Part shown: positions 33,240 to 45,046 of the stretch, one piece after another | Numbering within the stretch: position 1 is the stretch's first letter | How the letters are laid out: each line of letters begins with the position of its first letter | Assembly (NCBI GenBank): GCA_014058105.1 | Contig: JACGCM010001097.1 | Coordinates: 248,001-312,000, forward strand | Direction: 5' to 3' | Source: Kingdonia uniflora | Taxonomy: Eukaryota; Streptophyta; Magnoliopsida; Ranunculales; Circaeasteraceae | DNA length: 64,000 nt | Position numbers and translations under genes: made by a program | Notes under the pieces: model-generated | Seen by the model: the letters and a program-made list of their open reading frames with translations, nothing else | What the model was told of the DNA's origin: nothing | Database searches by the model: none

Positions 33240-33780
33240 TTATTGATATCGTTTCGATTCTAGAGTTTGTAATGATATTGTCCTGGCCATTAGTATGAGT
33301 ATTACATCTAGAGAACAGGAAGCATTCCAGGATGAGCATGAGCAAGATGTGACCATAAGAGAGGCTTTGTTGAAGTAAGCTTTCTTCCCTTGTAGACAAA
33401 ACCCACTAATGCAATCGGACACAAGCTTTCTCGGATTAGGGAACGCTTTATAACAGCTGAAGACGTCGTTGAATACTTGAGAGAAATTGATCGGTGACTC
33501 GGTGAGATCAGAGTAATCGTAATCAGATAGATTGTACTCCATTGAATCATCATCATTGTATGTTTTTGGGGAAAACATCGGATTCGATATCGAAAAGCGT
33601 CGTTTCTTTACTTGAATCTGTAACTTCATACTAGAGATGTTCAGAGCAACAGAGATCGTAGTAATCGGACTCGACTTCCTTCGTTAATTCATCACCATAG
33701 TTACGAGAGATCTCTAATAGTGATGACTCTTGTGGTGCTTTGATCGAAACTGATTTTAAAAAGAAGAACATCGAAATGTG
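33240..33780 (-). pseudogene. unidentified coding-like remnant beside the mannosidase fragment
   Basis: A - strand ORF of 129 codons (33629-33240) includes SMEYNLSDYDYSDLTESPIN, then QVFNDVFSCYKAFPNP. Upstream (33780-33640) another frame gives SIKAPQESSLLEIS and YGDELTKEVESDYYDL. The amino acid make-up is protein-like (acidic, Ser/Asp/Tyr-rich) and unlike gag-pol. I do not recognise the family. It lies directly upstream of the mannosidase fragment in the same direction and may be a second captured host piece. Confidence 0.35.
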
Positions 33781-33912
33781 AACGATTTGTTGAATGTCGT
33801 AGAAGTCTGTGTTATGTCATTTCCGAGGTGAAAGTCAAATGAATCTGGTCATGCTGGTTTTTCGAAGAGCATTTATGGCAGAACATTAGACTTGTAATTT
33901 TGAAGGTAAGGT

Positions 33913-34440
33913 TATAAATAGAGGGAGAAAGGAGGAGCTCGGTAGTTTTGTGAAGGTAGAGTAGGTTATGATGGTGACAACGCAGTTGCAGGTGTTACAC
34001 AATGATATCCTTGGCTGTGTTAACGTTAAGTATGGGGAGTTGAAGGAATTGTACTTCGGTCGGATGTTACTTTCTTCGTATGATCCGAAGCCGGTGGAGC
34101 CAATATCTGAGGGAATGACGGAGTTGGAGGCGGAGATTATTGAGGTAGAGTGTGTCTTCCAGACCCAATTTTATTGTGTGTTACTGACGGCCTTGGAGCG
34201 TATCGAATGTTTGGAGAAATGACCACTACCCATATAGAAGATGATAATGCTAAGGCGGGCAGGGGTTCCTGTGGTGGTTTGTTCGGTCGCTGTCGTCTCT
34301 GTAACCTTTTGGGGCAGGAAGATGGTGGTGGTTTCAGAGGAGGAGGGTAGCTATCTTTCTTCACCGGAGGATATGCCAGATTCTGGTAAAAAAAAGCATG
34401 TAGCTTCGAGTAATTCATGTCGAAGGATAACATGTAACTG
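33913..34440 (+). CDS. opposite-strand ORF aORF1a, third copy (element A)
   Basis: TATAAATA (33913-33920) stands 47 bases before the ATG at 33968. The 84-codon ORF has MMVTTQLQVL, VNVKYGELKELYFGRM and EGMTELEAEIIEVECVFQ, ending IECLEK. Coding-like sequence continues in another frame (EEEGSYLSSPEDMPDSGKKK) to about 34440, so a frameshift or a short intron is possible. Homologues are at 34838 and 6329. Its position at the family A end of the nested element suggests that family A also has this gene. The function is unknown. Confidence 0.55.
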
Positions 34441-34786
34441 GTAGTTTGTATTAATGTAATCGAAGGAAAGAATTGTCGAATGTAAAATGTAACAGTTAAC
34501 TTATGGAATAAACTGTTGTTTTCGAATTTGCATCGATTAAATATATGGTGATCTCGAATGAAATGGAAATCTATTATCAGAAGATAATTTGTCGCATTGT
34601 GTCGAACTATAGGGAGATATCGAGGTTTCTGTGTCGAAGTTAAAAAAGCTAGAAGTGGAGTCCGTTGACTGTGTGGGGACTATAAACGGTTCCCTAGGAG
34701 GTGGTGTTTAACTGGGATGTTATGGTGTCAGTTTATATTGATTGGTGTATTGAATCTTGGGAATGGTGACTCTTTGAATGTTTGAC

Positions 34787-35095
34787 TATAAATATCTCGT
34801 AAGCTTGAAAAACTTAGTTTGTTTTTCAATTGAGAAAATGGTGAAGACCAGGGCGCAGTTGCACAAGGAACATGCCAATCGAGTGCATGTGAAGTATTGG
34901 GAAATGATGAGGCGGTACTTTGGTGACTGGTGTATCAATGGTCAAATGGTGGTCCCGGTGGAGCTGAACTATAAAGGGATGAGCGAGGCGGGGGTGAAGG
35001 AGGCGGAAGAGGAGTACGTGTTTCATTGCCGACTGGAATCGCTGAGCCCTCCGGAGCGTATGGGTAGTCTCTACACCGTGCTATGCCGTTGGTGA
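34787..35095 (+). CDS. opposite-strand ORF aORF1a, copy 2
   Basis: TATAAATA at 34787-34794 lies 43 bases before the ATG at 34838. The ORF (86 codons) begins MVKTRAQLHKEHANRV, has VKYWEMMRRYFGDW, YKGMSEAGVKEAEEEYVFHC, PPERMGS and stops at 35093. It is the most intact of three homologues in the window. It runs opposite to the pol of the element around it. Highly charged and helical in appearance, it has no membrane segment and no known motif that I recognise. Confidence 0.6.
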   Translation, partial: YKYLVSLKNLVCFSIEKMVKTRAQLHKEHANRVHVKYWEMMRRYFGDWCINGQMVVPVELNYKGMSEAGVKEAEEEYVFHCRLESLSPPERMGSLYTVLCRW

Positions 35096-35484
35096 GGGAA
35101 GAAGATGTTATGGCCGATCGAAGCGGTTGAAGAGTGGATTGAGTGTGTGTTGGGTTTGTAACAAATGATAAAGTTGTAGTTGTTGGTCATGAAATAAATG
35201 AATTTATTTGTTCAGATATTGTTGTCGATGTGTATGAAGAGAAATGTTCTCGAATAAGATGTGATACGGTGAACTAATGAATTTGTATGGATATAAAATT
35301 GTGATCTTGGGTATATGAATATATGATATCTCGACAGTCGGGTAGTTTTCTTTTTTTCGAATAATATTAGAATTTGAATTATTGTTATAACTGGCCCGAT
35401 AATATAGGAGAGGATTTAAATAAGGAAAGATGTGTTTAGGTTATTGGAGAAACAATAGCTAGGTGTTCTCCAGTAGGTGATATT

Positions 35485-35673
35485 TTGAGGTACAAGGAAT
35501 TTGATGTACAATCTTTATTTGATAACATAAGAGTTGTTTTGGCGAGAATGGACATATCAGAGGAGTTAAAAGGAGATATGGAAGGGTTTGAGCAACAGTG
35601 CATGGGTTTGTTGGCATTCAGGAGGCGAAGGATCAAAGACTTCAAGAAGAGACGATTAAGGCATTACGCTTGA
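35485..35673 (+). CDS. opposite-strand short ORF aORF1b, copy 2
   Basis: An open 62-codon stretch, RYKEFDVQSLFDNIRVVLAR followed by MDISEELKGD and a basic end (RRRRIKDFKKRRLRHYA). It is matched by the interrupted reading at 5770-5575, including the DNA just upstream. It may be a downstream exon of the aORF1a transcript, or a separate small protein. The function is unknown. Confidence 0.5.
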   Translation: MRYKEFDVQSLFDNIRVVLARMDISEELKGDMEGFEQQCMGLLAFRRRRIKDFKKRRLRHYA

Positions 35674-35720
35674 GTACTCGAACTGTTGTGAAGGGGTGCG
35701 ATGAACAGTCACGTGAGGCC

Positions 35721-36640
35721 TATAAATAGCCCCGCGGTTGGCGATTGTTTACACACCACTAATTCTGGAAAAAATTCTTCAAGTACTAATTCTCTTTGCT
35801 CATCTCTTGCGTCGCTGTCAACCATTAGGAATGAAGATATTAGTGTGCTGCTTGAGAGGGTGAAACTTGCAAAGCAAAGGGATAACGAAGCAGCGCGACT
35901 CCAAGGTTAGTGATTGCTTTAAATTTTTCTTGTACTTGCTTGTTGTTCATGCGATTTTGTAGAAACCCTATGTAGATGTAAACATGGTGATGATAGTGTA
36001 GGAAGTAATTGTAGTTTAGATGTGTGTATGGGAACAAATTAAAAAAAATATACATTTAGGGTTTATGTAAAAATTTTGTGATATGGTTTGTATGGTAGTG
36101 TGATTGATGGTGTAATGGTGTCGAAAGGGATTAAGGGAGGAATTGGATAGAGGTGTTGGGGGTAAGGATTGATGATAAAGGGAGAGATTGATTTTTTGTT
36201 GGCACTGTGACTACGACGTGACTGTGGTTGGTGTGATGTGATAGGAGTATGAGATGTTGTTGAGGCCGCGGGAGCGCCTTATTTCCTGCTAAATGACCGG
36301 ATTTTACGCGGGAGAGTGCTTAAATTTTGAAATTTTTGAACTCGGTTTTGAATGGTGGGAAATATCGGTACTGTTGAAGTGTTTTCGAGAATCTAGGGAT
36401 CCTGTACTTTGACTAGAAGATGTTAGTGACAGATAGATAGTTGTCGATGTTAAAACTTAATAAATATTTAATAAATCCTGTATCGAGAACTAAATGTAGT
36501 AATTGTGTATTTAAATAGTAAAATAAAGAAGGACATGTTGGAGATGAAACTCAACAACAATATGAATATTATTATATGAACGTATATAATGTATCAGATA
36601 TGATAGTATACTAACTTAAAAAAGGGAATCTAATTTTTAG
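35721..36640 (+). promoter_or_regulatory. TATA box, leader exon and intron of aORF2, copy 2
   Basis: GAACAGTCACGTGAGGCC leads into TATAAATA (35721-35728). The leader exon ends at CTCCAAG|GTTAGTGA (35905). The intron 35906-36640 ends TAATTTTTAG before the exon with MAEPIQIDDKEIF. The promoter block, donor, intron size and acceptor position all correspond to copy 1 (TATA 5506-5513, intron 5330-4624). The CACGTG hexamer in the block is a G-box core, a known plant transcription-factor site. Confidence 0.7.
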
Positions 36641-38952
36641 GTTCATAAAAATGGCTGAACCTATCCAAATTGATGATAAAGAAATATTCGAGAACCTTGC
36701 GGATGTAAAGTCACTTCTAATCCATATGACAGCCTGTGCCCAAAGTTGGGCGGGAGGTATAGGGATGGGTCGAGTAGTGCGGACGTGGCGAATGTCGACC
36801 AGTATAAGGTGGCATCGAGGGTGGTGGAAGTTTCGAACGAGGAGGGTACCGAGACAGACGTGGATCACGAGCCGCAGGCAAGTGATCGAGAAGGTAGCGA
36901 TGGAGGGGTGGAAGATATCGAAGGGGAAGAAGGGGAGTATTATGGTGAGACCCCTGAAACAAGAGAAATTCTGAGCTTTAAGGCGAAGTATGGTATTCTA
37001 AAAGATATTAGGTTAGAGGAATACCATTATGAGATGACAGATCAAGACGTTCCTCTGGATGGGATTCTGGTCCATCGAGAACAGATAAAAAAGATATTAA
37101 AGCTGCCTCTTCGAGCTGACTAGAAGAAGTTGTTAATTTTTTGTATGTGGCACCTGGTTAGTTCAATCCCAATGTATATGATCTCTTCTGTGTGGTGGGA
37201 GTGATTAATAGTCGATTAAAGGTGAGAGGGGAGGAGCTTATCACCGTGGATGATCAATGTTAAGAAAAATCCTCAGAAGCTACGGTACAGGTACTTGGTG
37301 AGGTTTTTGAAGAGACCTCTGTTTTACGAAATGGTATCGACAGGAGGGCAGTATTATGAAAAATATCTCCTTGTTTCGGGAAACTATGAGTTTGATAAGA
37401 AAAATCCAGGAGAGCATCTGAAAAGAAAGACTTTCCATTTAGGTTTGTGGTTAGGTAATTTATATGTCAAAGTTTTTATGCAGCTTGTATCGGTTTGAAT
37501 TGGTGGCTAATTTTCTTTGAGTGTCTTTGTACAGCTTTGAAGGAGATTGATAGGACCTCGTCTATTACAGAGAAGCCGTACAATATCAGGAAAGGTTTCT
37601 ATAGTTGGATCGACAACCTAGTTGTCGACCAAGAGAAAGTTGATAGTTTATTTCAAAAAGCTGGTATAAAGAAAACTCGTGCTAAAGGAGCAGAAATTCT
37701 GGTCATCGACAAAAAAATATCAGCTAGGAATAAAAGAGCTGCGAATGCGAGATTGTCCCTCAAGAATCCCTTACTTATTGGGTATACCACAGACTCTGCG
37801 ACTGCAGAAAGAGAAGCTTTGCTGACAAAAATTTTTGGGAAGAGAAAGAAAAAGAGGGCTGCCAGCCTGGCTACTGCTCCCATTCCTCCCCCGAAGAGGG
37901 ATTCTCAAAGATCTCCTATAAAGGAAGGAGAGAAAGGTGATGCTACACCATCTGGTGTTCCGGATAGTCGACTTCCTAAATCGGCTACTTATCTGTTGCC
38001 GAAGAAGAAGGCGTCTTCGGGATCGACAAAGAAGCATTTTGTCGAGGAGTCCGAGACTGAAATCCAACATGGCATTAAATCTTATGTTGTTGGGATGACT
38101 TTGTTGGAGGAGGAGTTTGCTGATTACCTGGTGGGGGCAGAAAGTTTATCATCGTTCCTTATCGAAAGCTACCGTACATTGAATAAGGTTAGAAATTTCT
38201 TTGTTTTGCCTCGACTAAAGAACTTGGTTCCGCAATCGAGAGCTCTTATAATAAATTTATTATAGATTAAGAAGTTGTTGATCGAGGGGAAACCCTGTAT
38301 TCTCGATACTGGGAGCTTGGCAAATCAGCCTCTCGTATATAAAAATATCGAGAAGGAGCTGGTGAAGGAGAAAGATGATTTGTTCCAGGAAAAGGAAAAA
38401 CTGGAGGCGAAGCTGGAGAAGTATAAGCTTGAGGCCGGGAAGGCGAAGTTGGTCGCTATTTGCGAGGCAAAAAAATCTTGGGACATGGAGAAGTGGAATG
38501 AGGTCCAGCAGATTAGAGCCGACCTCGCAAAGGAAAGAGAGGAAGCTTTAGCGTTGCAGAAAGACAATTTTGAGAGCGATGTTTGTGAATATATCATATC
38601 GGTACGGAGGGCGATGGAGGTGGAGCAGGCAAAGGTCTTGGATGAGGTAAGAGCTGAACCTGATCGAGTCAATATTGAATCTCTTAGGCGTATGAAGATT
38701 AATTTTGTGGCGCAGCTCGAGGAGTTGGAGGAAAGAAAAGACTTTTATAAAGGTTTGGTTGTTGCTGGGAATTAATTTTTTCTGGATTTAGATGCGGAGG
38801 ACGAAGCTCCTGAAGTACTTGAGGCTCCTGAAGTACCTGAGGCTCCTATGATTACCATTCTCGAGGGTATTCGCCCCGAGGAAATATTGGATGAGCTTAC
38901 TTTAGGGCTACCACTGAAAGTTGACACACCAATCTCTCCATCTGCAGAGTAA
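36641..38952 (+). pseudogene. opposite-strand gene aORF2 of gypsy copy 2 (coiled-coil protein)
   Basis: Exon 2 opens MAEPIQIDDKEIFENLADV, acidic, and continues in a second frame with EEGTETDVDHEPQ, REILSFKAKYGILKDI and DVPLDGILVHREQIKKI to 37120. A middle exon at about 37250-37460 gives [16 protein letters not shown] and [10 protein letters not shown]. After an intron ending TTTGTACAG, the long exon gives KEIDRTSSITEKPYNIRK, a Lys/Arg-rich middle (FGKRKKKRAA), and a coiled coil (KDDLFQEKEKLEAKLEKYKL) to 38775, with an acidic tail to the stop at 38950. Frameshifts and stops (about 36745, 37120, 38265, 38773) break it. Block order equals copy 1. The function is unknown. The conserved splice sites indicate that it was once expressed from the strand opposite pol. 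Confidence 0.7.
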
Positions 38953-38959
38953 AAAGTAT

Positions 38960-39550
38960 GTTTGTAAAGTTTTTATTTTGATGACTAATATACAAGTGGT
39001 CGATGGGACCGAAACAATTTATGTTTGTTTGAATGATTAACTTAAGATGTTTTGTTGCTTTAATGAATGTTTAAATCTGGAGTAGTCGATAATATGCATA
39101 GATTTTTTGTAAAAATTATGCCAAGTGTTTTGTTCGACAAGATTGATAGCACTAAATAGTAATGCAGATAATATGCAGAGTATTGCGTTAGAGCAAGTAT
39201 CTGAGATGATTGAAAGAGGGTTATGTGATGGTTCTTGTGAATGTAGAACGACGACCACATGTTTTACCTCGATGGGATATCTGGGTTTTTGAGAAAATGG
39301 GACAAAACATGACATGTTTTGTTTGATAAGTAATGAATTAAAAACAATGTTATCCTGTAATTAGATAGGTGTTTGTCAAAGAGATAAAAATTAGTTGTGA
39401 TGCATACTTTGTTAAGTATGTATCGATATCGTGAAAAAAATGTAATTAATAGTAACGATGTTTTTATTTAAATTATTTAAAAGCGGTTACAGTGGTTATC
39501 TGTAAAATATTTTCAATTGGGTTGTATTTCATGGATATTCAAGTTGTATT
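38960..39550. other. spacer between aORF2 and pol ends
   Basis: AT-rich DNA between the convergent 3' ends of aORF2 (+) and pol (-). No ORF, and no copy of the 60-bp array that occupies this place in copy 1. Both transcripts would need terminators here; no definite signal was recognised. Confidence 0.45.
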
Positions 39551-39554
39551 TCGT

Positions 39555-42500
39555 CTTCAGTCATTAACCAGTATGTCCCACTGCAATTCTTGTCGTTGAT
39601 AATATACGGCCCTTCCCAGTTCTCAGACAACTTGCCAGAATTTTTAGGTCGAGTACTTTCTTGAATGAGTCGAAGGACAAGGTTACCAATGCCAAATGTT
39701 CATTTTCTAACCTTTTTGTTGTAAGCTTTCTTGAGAGCATCATGGTATCGCCCCAAGTTTGTAATGGCTTGGTCTCGGGTTTCTTCAATCCAATTGAGGT
39801 TGCAGAGGAGTCTAAGTTTATTTTTTTCATATGTGATTTTTCTTTGAGTACTTGGTAGATCGAGGTCTGAAGGTATGACCGCATCAGTATTGAAGGTCAT
39901 CATAAATGGTGTACAGCCAGTGGATGTTCGAGGAGTCATCCGGTATGCCTACAAGACACTAAGTAATTTATCAACCCATCTGCTTTTTTTCGTGTCAAGG
40001 CGTTTGCATAATCCTGACTTGATGTTTTTGTCTATGGCTTTAGCTTGGCCATTTCCTTGAGGGTAGTATGGTGTGGAAGTTGACAATTGAATCGTGTATT
40101 TGTGGAGGAAACTGAGCACTTTGTTGTTAATGAATTGTTTACCATTATCAGATCGTATCATTTGTAGGCAGCCAAATCTGGTGGTGATGTGTTTCCAAAT
40201 AAACTTGATGACTTCATTTTCGTCAGTATGACACAGTGGTACTGCTTTGACTCACTTGGTAAAATTGTCAGTTACCATAAGAACGAACTTTTGGTTACCT
40301 GATGCTGGGTGAAAAGGTCAAATGATATCGATCGCCCATCTCTTGAATGGCAAGAGGACATTGCTAACGTGTAAGTCGAAGGTTGGGCTTTTGATGTCTT
40401 GAGCATGGATTTGGCAATTATAAAACTTTTGGGCAAAGTTTTCACAGTCTTGTCGCATCTTTGGCCAGTATAACCCTTGAGTGAATGCCCGTTGTGCCAA
40501 GGATCTTCCCGAGATGTGAGCTGCATAGATACCTTCGTGAAGTTCTTTAATTTTGATACTTGCTTGATTCTACGATATCTATTCAATAAGTGGTCCTCCT
40601 CCTGTGATGCGATATAATATTTTATCCTGAACTGTGAATTGAGGACATTTTGCCAATAGTGATTGGGATTCTTCTTTGTTACTTGGTAGGATGTTGGAAT
40701 TGAGATATGCATATAATAGTTTTCTCCAATCTTCGATATCGTCATCCTCAATAATATTGATCTGCATTGTGTAGCTTACGTCGAGATTGGAATGTTCTAT
40801 GACTACAATGTCTAAAGTTCTTTTTTCACTATCTTCGAGCATTGTAGCAATGTATGATAATGCGTCAACGTGGCAGTTTTCGGCTCGAGGGAGATAAGAG
40901 ATTTTTTTTTTTTGAATTTTTTTATTTTTTCGTCAACCAGGGCTGCATAGTCAAGCATCTTGCCTGATGTTTTGAACGTTTTATTGTAATGGTTGACGAC
41001 GAGTAAGGAGTCTACGTAAATAGCTATTTCTTTTGCCCCAAGTGTGATAGCGAGATCCAGTCCATGTAGGATAGCTTCATATTTGTTTCATTGTTGGTGG
41101 CATTGAACTTGAGTTTAATAGCTTTCTCGATGCGATGATTAGATAGTGTAAAGAGTCTTTATCCTGTGCTTCATGACCATGCGTCTGGTTCTACTATTGA
41201 GTCATCAGCCAGTACTTCTTTGAGTTCTACTAAGAAGTTAGCTATTGCTTGCCCTTTGATCGATATCTGAGGCTCAAAGGAGATGTCATATTCACGAGGA
41301 ATACAAACCATAGTTAAACTCTTAGAGACTTTTCCTTTTTGGAAAGTACAAGTTTGAGAGGAAATTTGGTGATGATTTTGATAGGATGAGCCTGAAAATA
41401 GGGTCAAAGTTTATGAGAGTTGTACACCAAGGCGAGTAACTGTTTTTCAGTTGTTGCATATCTTTTATCAGCAGGCATGAGGGTTTTGCTGATGAAGTAG
41501 ATTGGCTTTTCCACACCATCGTCTTCTCGAATAAGGACAGAGCTAATGAAATCATCTGTGGTCGATAAGTACATTATCAGTATTTCACCATCAACGGAAG
41601 TACTCATTATGGGAGGACGCACCAAGTATTTTTTGAGATTTTGGAAGGCTAACTCATAGTCTGGTGTCCAAATGATTTCTTTGGGATTTTTTGTTTTGAA
41701 CATTAGAACTGGATTACCACGGAGAATGAGGTAAAGAAGTTTGCATCGATCAGATGACTTGGAAATGAACCTATGAAGAGCTGCAATCTTACCAGCAAGC
41801 TTTTATACATCTTTTTTGGTTCGAGAAGATGGCATCGCCATGAGTACTTGATTTATGCCAGATCGATTTCTATTCCCCTTTTACTAACCAAATGAGCCAT
41901 AAATTTACCTGAGGCAACACCAAATTGGTATTTTTCTAGGTTAAATTTTATTTGGTAAGTACAGAGGATGTCAAAGATAGTCTGTTGGTTGTTGCAATGA
42001 TCCTCTCGCTTTAAGCTTTTATAGATCATATCATCGATGTATACCCCTATGATTTTTCCTAAATGATCTTTGAATACTTTAGTGACAAGTTATTGATAAG
42101 TGACCCTGGCATTCTTTAATCTGAAAGGCATTATTGTGTAACAGTAGAGACCTTTTTCTGTGACAAATATTGTCTTTTCTTGGTCTTCTTCGGCGAGAGG
42201 AACCGATTGTAACCGGAGACTGCATCCATCATTGAGATAAGTTCATATTTTTCTATAGAGTCGAGGATGTGGGATCAGCAGGAGAGGAAAGTTATCTTTT
42301 GGTCTGAACTTGTTGGGCTCTGTAAAGTCGACACAGACTCTGATTTTCCCATTCTTCTTTGGGACAGCCACTATTTTAAAAACCTATTTAGGATATTTTG
42401 CTTCTCGAATAAATCCTACACGAAGGAGTTTATCAATTTTTTTATTAACGGCTTCACGAATGCTGGGGGGCTAAATTGCAACGCTTCTGCACAACTGCTT

Positions 42501-44413
42501 TCCTGTCTTGAAGGAGGTTAAGCTTGTGGCATACTATCAAGGGATCAATGTCGGGTATTTCTTGAAAAGACTAAAGATGTCGACGCTTTCCTTTAGAAGT
42601 TGGATCATGGTTTCTTTTTCATCGAAGGACAGTTTATTTAGAACTCTCACTCGGGTCCATCGAGTTCAATGGAGTCCACTACTTTTGTATCATGTTGCTC
42701 GAACGTGGGGGGAGTTTCCTGTTGTAATTACTATACTTTCATAAGTTTCACCGAGTGAGAGTTTGTAGTAGTATTTTTGCACATACGTACAACTACTTGA
42801 CTGCCCTTAATCTCATAGACTCCATGATCTGTAGGAAATCGTAAAGCCAGATGATACGTCGAAGTTACTGCCTTGATTGAATGTAGCCAACTTCGACCTA
42901 AAATTCCCAAATATTTTAACTCAGCATCGATGACAACGAATTTGACAAAAATAGTTTTCAATCCCGCTTGAACTGGCAAGGTGATTTCTCCCGTGGCAGA
43001 TTCTTTAGAGCCGTTAAAACCTGTGATGGTGGTTGTTGAAGCCTTTACTAAATCTTTGAGACCTAGAACGTCAATAGCTCTCTTGAACAAAATGTCTGTT
43101 GTGCTTCCTGTATCAACTAGAAGTGTGTATAGGTAGTCTTGACCTACTTTGAGCATAATGATCAGAGAGTCATCATGAGGTACTTGACATGGTTGGTGTC
43201 GCAGTCATTGAAATAAATATGGTATGGACGTTAAGCCTTGCTAAAGCTTGAGAGAAGTTTTGCTAACTTATCCGATGATGTCATCTTGTAGCAAGATGTT
43301 ATTTTATCGTCTTGTTTTCTCTTCATTCCTTTTTCAATTTTGATCATGTAAAGATGGTGAGCTTGGCCTTGTCTTTGCTCTTGTTCGACTTCTTTCTTTT
43401 TAATTTCTTCCTCTAGGAACTTCTGAACGTCAACTACATAGTTGTGAAGTCACCCAGCTAGTAGAATATGATAAAAAATTTGCATCAGAGAATAACAGTT
43501 GACAGTTTCATGACTATGCACGTTGTGATACTGACACAAGGGTTTATTGGGTGCATCAGGAATAGTTTGTGCTTCTCGATACAATTTGTCTCCCTTTATC
43601 GTTTGTAAGATAGCGGAGAGTGTGGTTGTCATAGGAGGCAAGACTGGGACTAGTCTACCTGACTTTCCATCTATTTTCTTGACGTTGTCAGTGTTCCTTC
43701 TGCGCTGCTTAGGAGTCCCATTATTAGTTGACTATGGGAGTGGTGACGAAAATACTTCAGTGGAGTGGATGATTGAGGAGCTTTTCATCTTATCCTTTTT
43801 GGATCGTTTCAATTCGATGTAGTTATTAACAACATCGATCATTTCAGCTACTGTCTTGGGCTTGTGCAAAGTAAGCTCTTCTCAAACTTTGAAGTCGATG
43901 TGGAATGCGAAAAAGAATGCTGGAGCAAAAATTCTGGGATTTGAATTCCCAATCGTTCGTGTTTCCTGTAGAAAACGTTTGTAGAAACTTGCCAGGGTTT
44001 CTTTTGTACCTTGCTCAAAAAAGAATAATAAATCCACCGTTATTTCTCGTTCCTTAGTATGAGCGTAATTCAATTCAAAGAAGCGTTATAACTGGTTGAA
44101 TGTAGTGACAGAGCCTTCAGGAATAGTATGAAACCATTTGAGAGGTTCTTTTTTTAAGGCTCATGTTAAATAACTTGCAGAGCATGTGATCTAATTTGGA
44201 GTATAATCCAACTGCTGCTTTGAAGTGTCGGACGTGGGTGAAAGGGTCAGTGGGGCCTGCATATTGATGAAATTTTGACATGTAGAATTTTTCTGGGATG
44301 GGCATGACTTCAAGATGAAGAGAAATAGGGTTTGTCTCAATCCTATCGAGAACAAACCTTTGGCCTGGAATGTCAGAGTTTATGGCTTGGATCCTATTGT
44401 TTATGCCATCCAA
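39555..44413 (-). pseudogene. gypsy family B gag-pol, degenerate
   Basis: In transcription order: gag from 44413 (MDGINNRIQAINSD, MSKFHQYAGPTDPFTHVRHF) with a C-terminal knuckle-like CQYHNVHSHETVNC at 43540; protease at 43156 (LLVDTGSTTDILF, YLGILGRSWLHSIK); RT, broken, with VCVDFTEPNKF and GVYIDDMIY (about 42035); RNase H at 41703 (TPDYELAFQNLKKYL, ISKTLMPADKRYATTEKQLL); a second RNase H at about 41200-40860 (SYLPRAENCHVDAL); integrase 40840-39555 (SDNGKQFINNK, YYPQGNGQAKA, TPFMMTFNTDAVIP). Two RNase H domains are typical of the Tat lineage. Stops and frameshifts throughout make it inactive. Confidence 0.85.
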
Positions 44414-45027
44414 GATAATAAATTACTACATAGTATTTGGTGTGGCGGCAACTTGAGGATCAAAGTCACATTGCCCTTCAGGTCCCAACCTGTCTCGCAT
44501 TGGTCGTCTTACCGATGGTGGGGAAATTTGGTGGCGTGTGCGTCGACTTCCTAGAGTTGTCAATGCTGAGGATGTGAGTCCAAAATATCGAGTATCCCTA
44601 TCTAAATTCCTTGATCTGGGTCAGGAAGTCTGAACTCATTCTTCTTTTGGCTTGTTTTCTCTCTGGGTCGTCCTGAAGCGATGTTCAATCCGGGTTTGGG
44701 GTGGTGACGTTTAACGGCCAGTGAGTCGGTCTTGATGTCTTCGTAAATGTTCCATTTGTTTTATGTGTCCGACTCTGTTGGTTTAAGGCTTTTCTCCTTT
44801 CGTCTCTTTCAACTTGAAGAGCTTGAGCGTGGATTCGCTGATCTTCAAGCCTCTGGACTTGGTCAGACTTTATTTATTTCTAAAGTTCAATCACGGCGCT
44901 ATGTAGATCGACTGTTTTTGGTATTGGGTTGATCTCGTATTTCCTCAGTGTACTGGAGGCACTTCGTAGATTCATGTTTATCATCAGATTGCCTAGGATC
45001 ACAGGTAGCAAAGAAAAAGTGTGGTTT

Positions 45028-45046
45028 TCCCACAAATAGCGTCAAT
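45028..45046 (-). other. primer binding site of family B
   Basis: TTGACGCTATTTGTGGGAA on the - strand directly follows the LTR end. It resembles the TTGGCGCCGTCTGTGGGAA site common in plant gypsy elements, with a few changes. Confidence 0.55.

Noticed and set aside
34137..34433. 98-codon Pro-rich - strand ORF
   Set aside because: It is the complement of the acidic aORF1a-downstream sequence on + and shows typical shadow composition.
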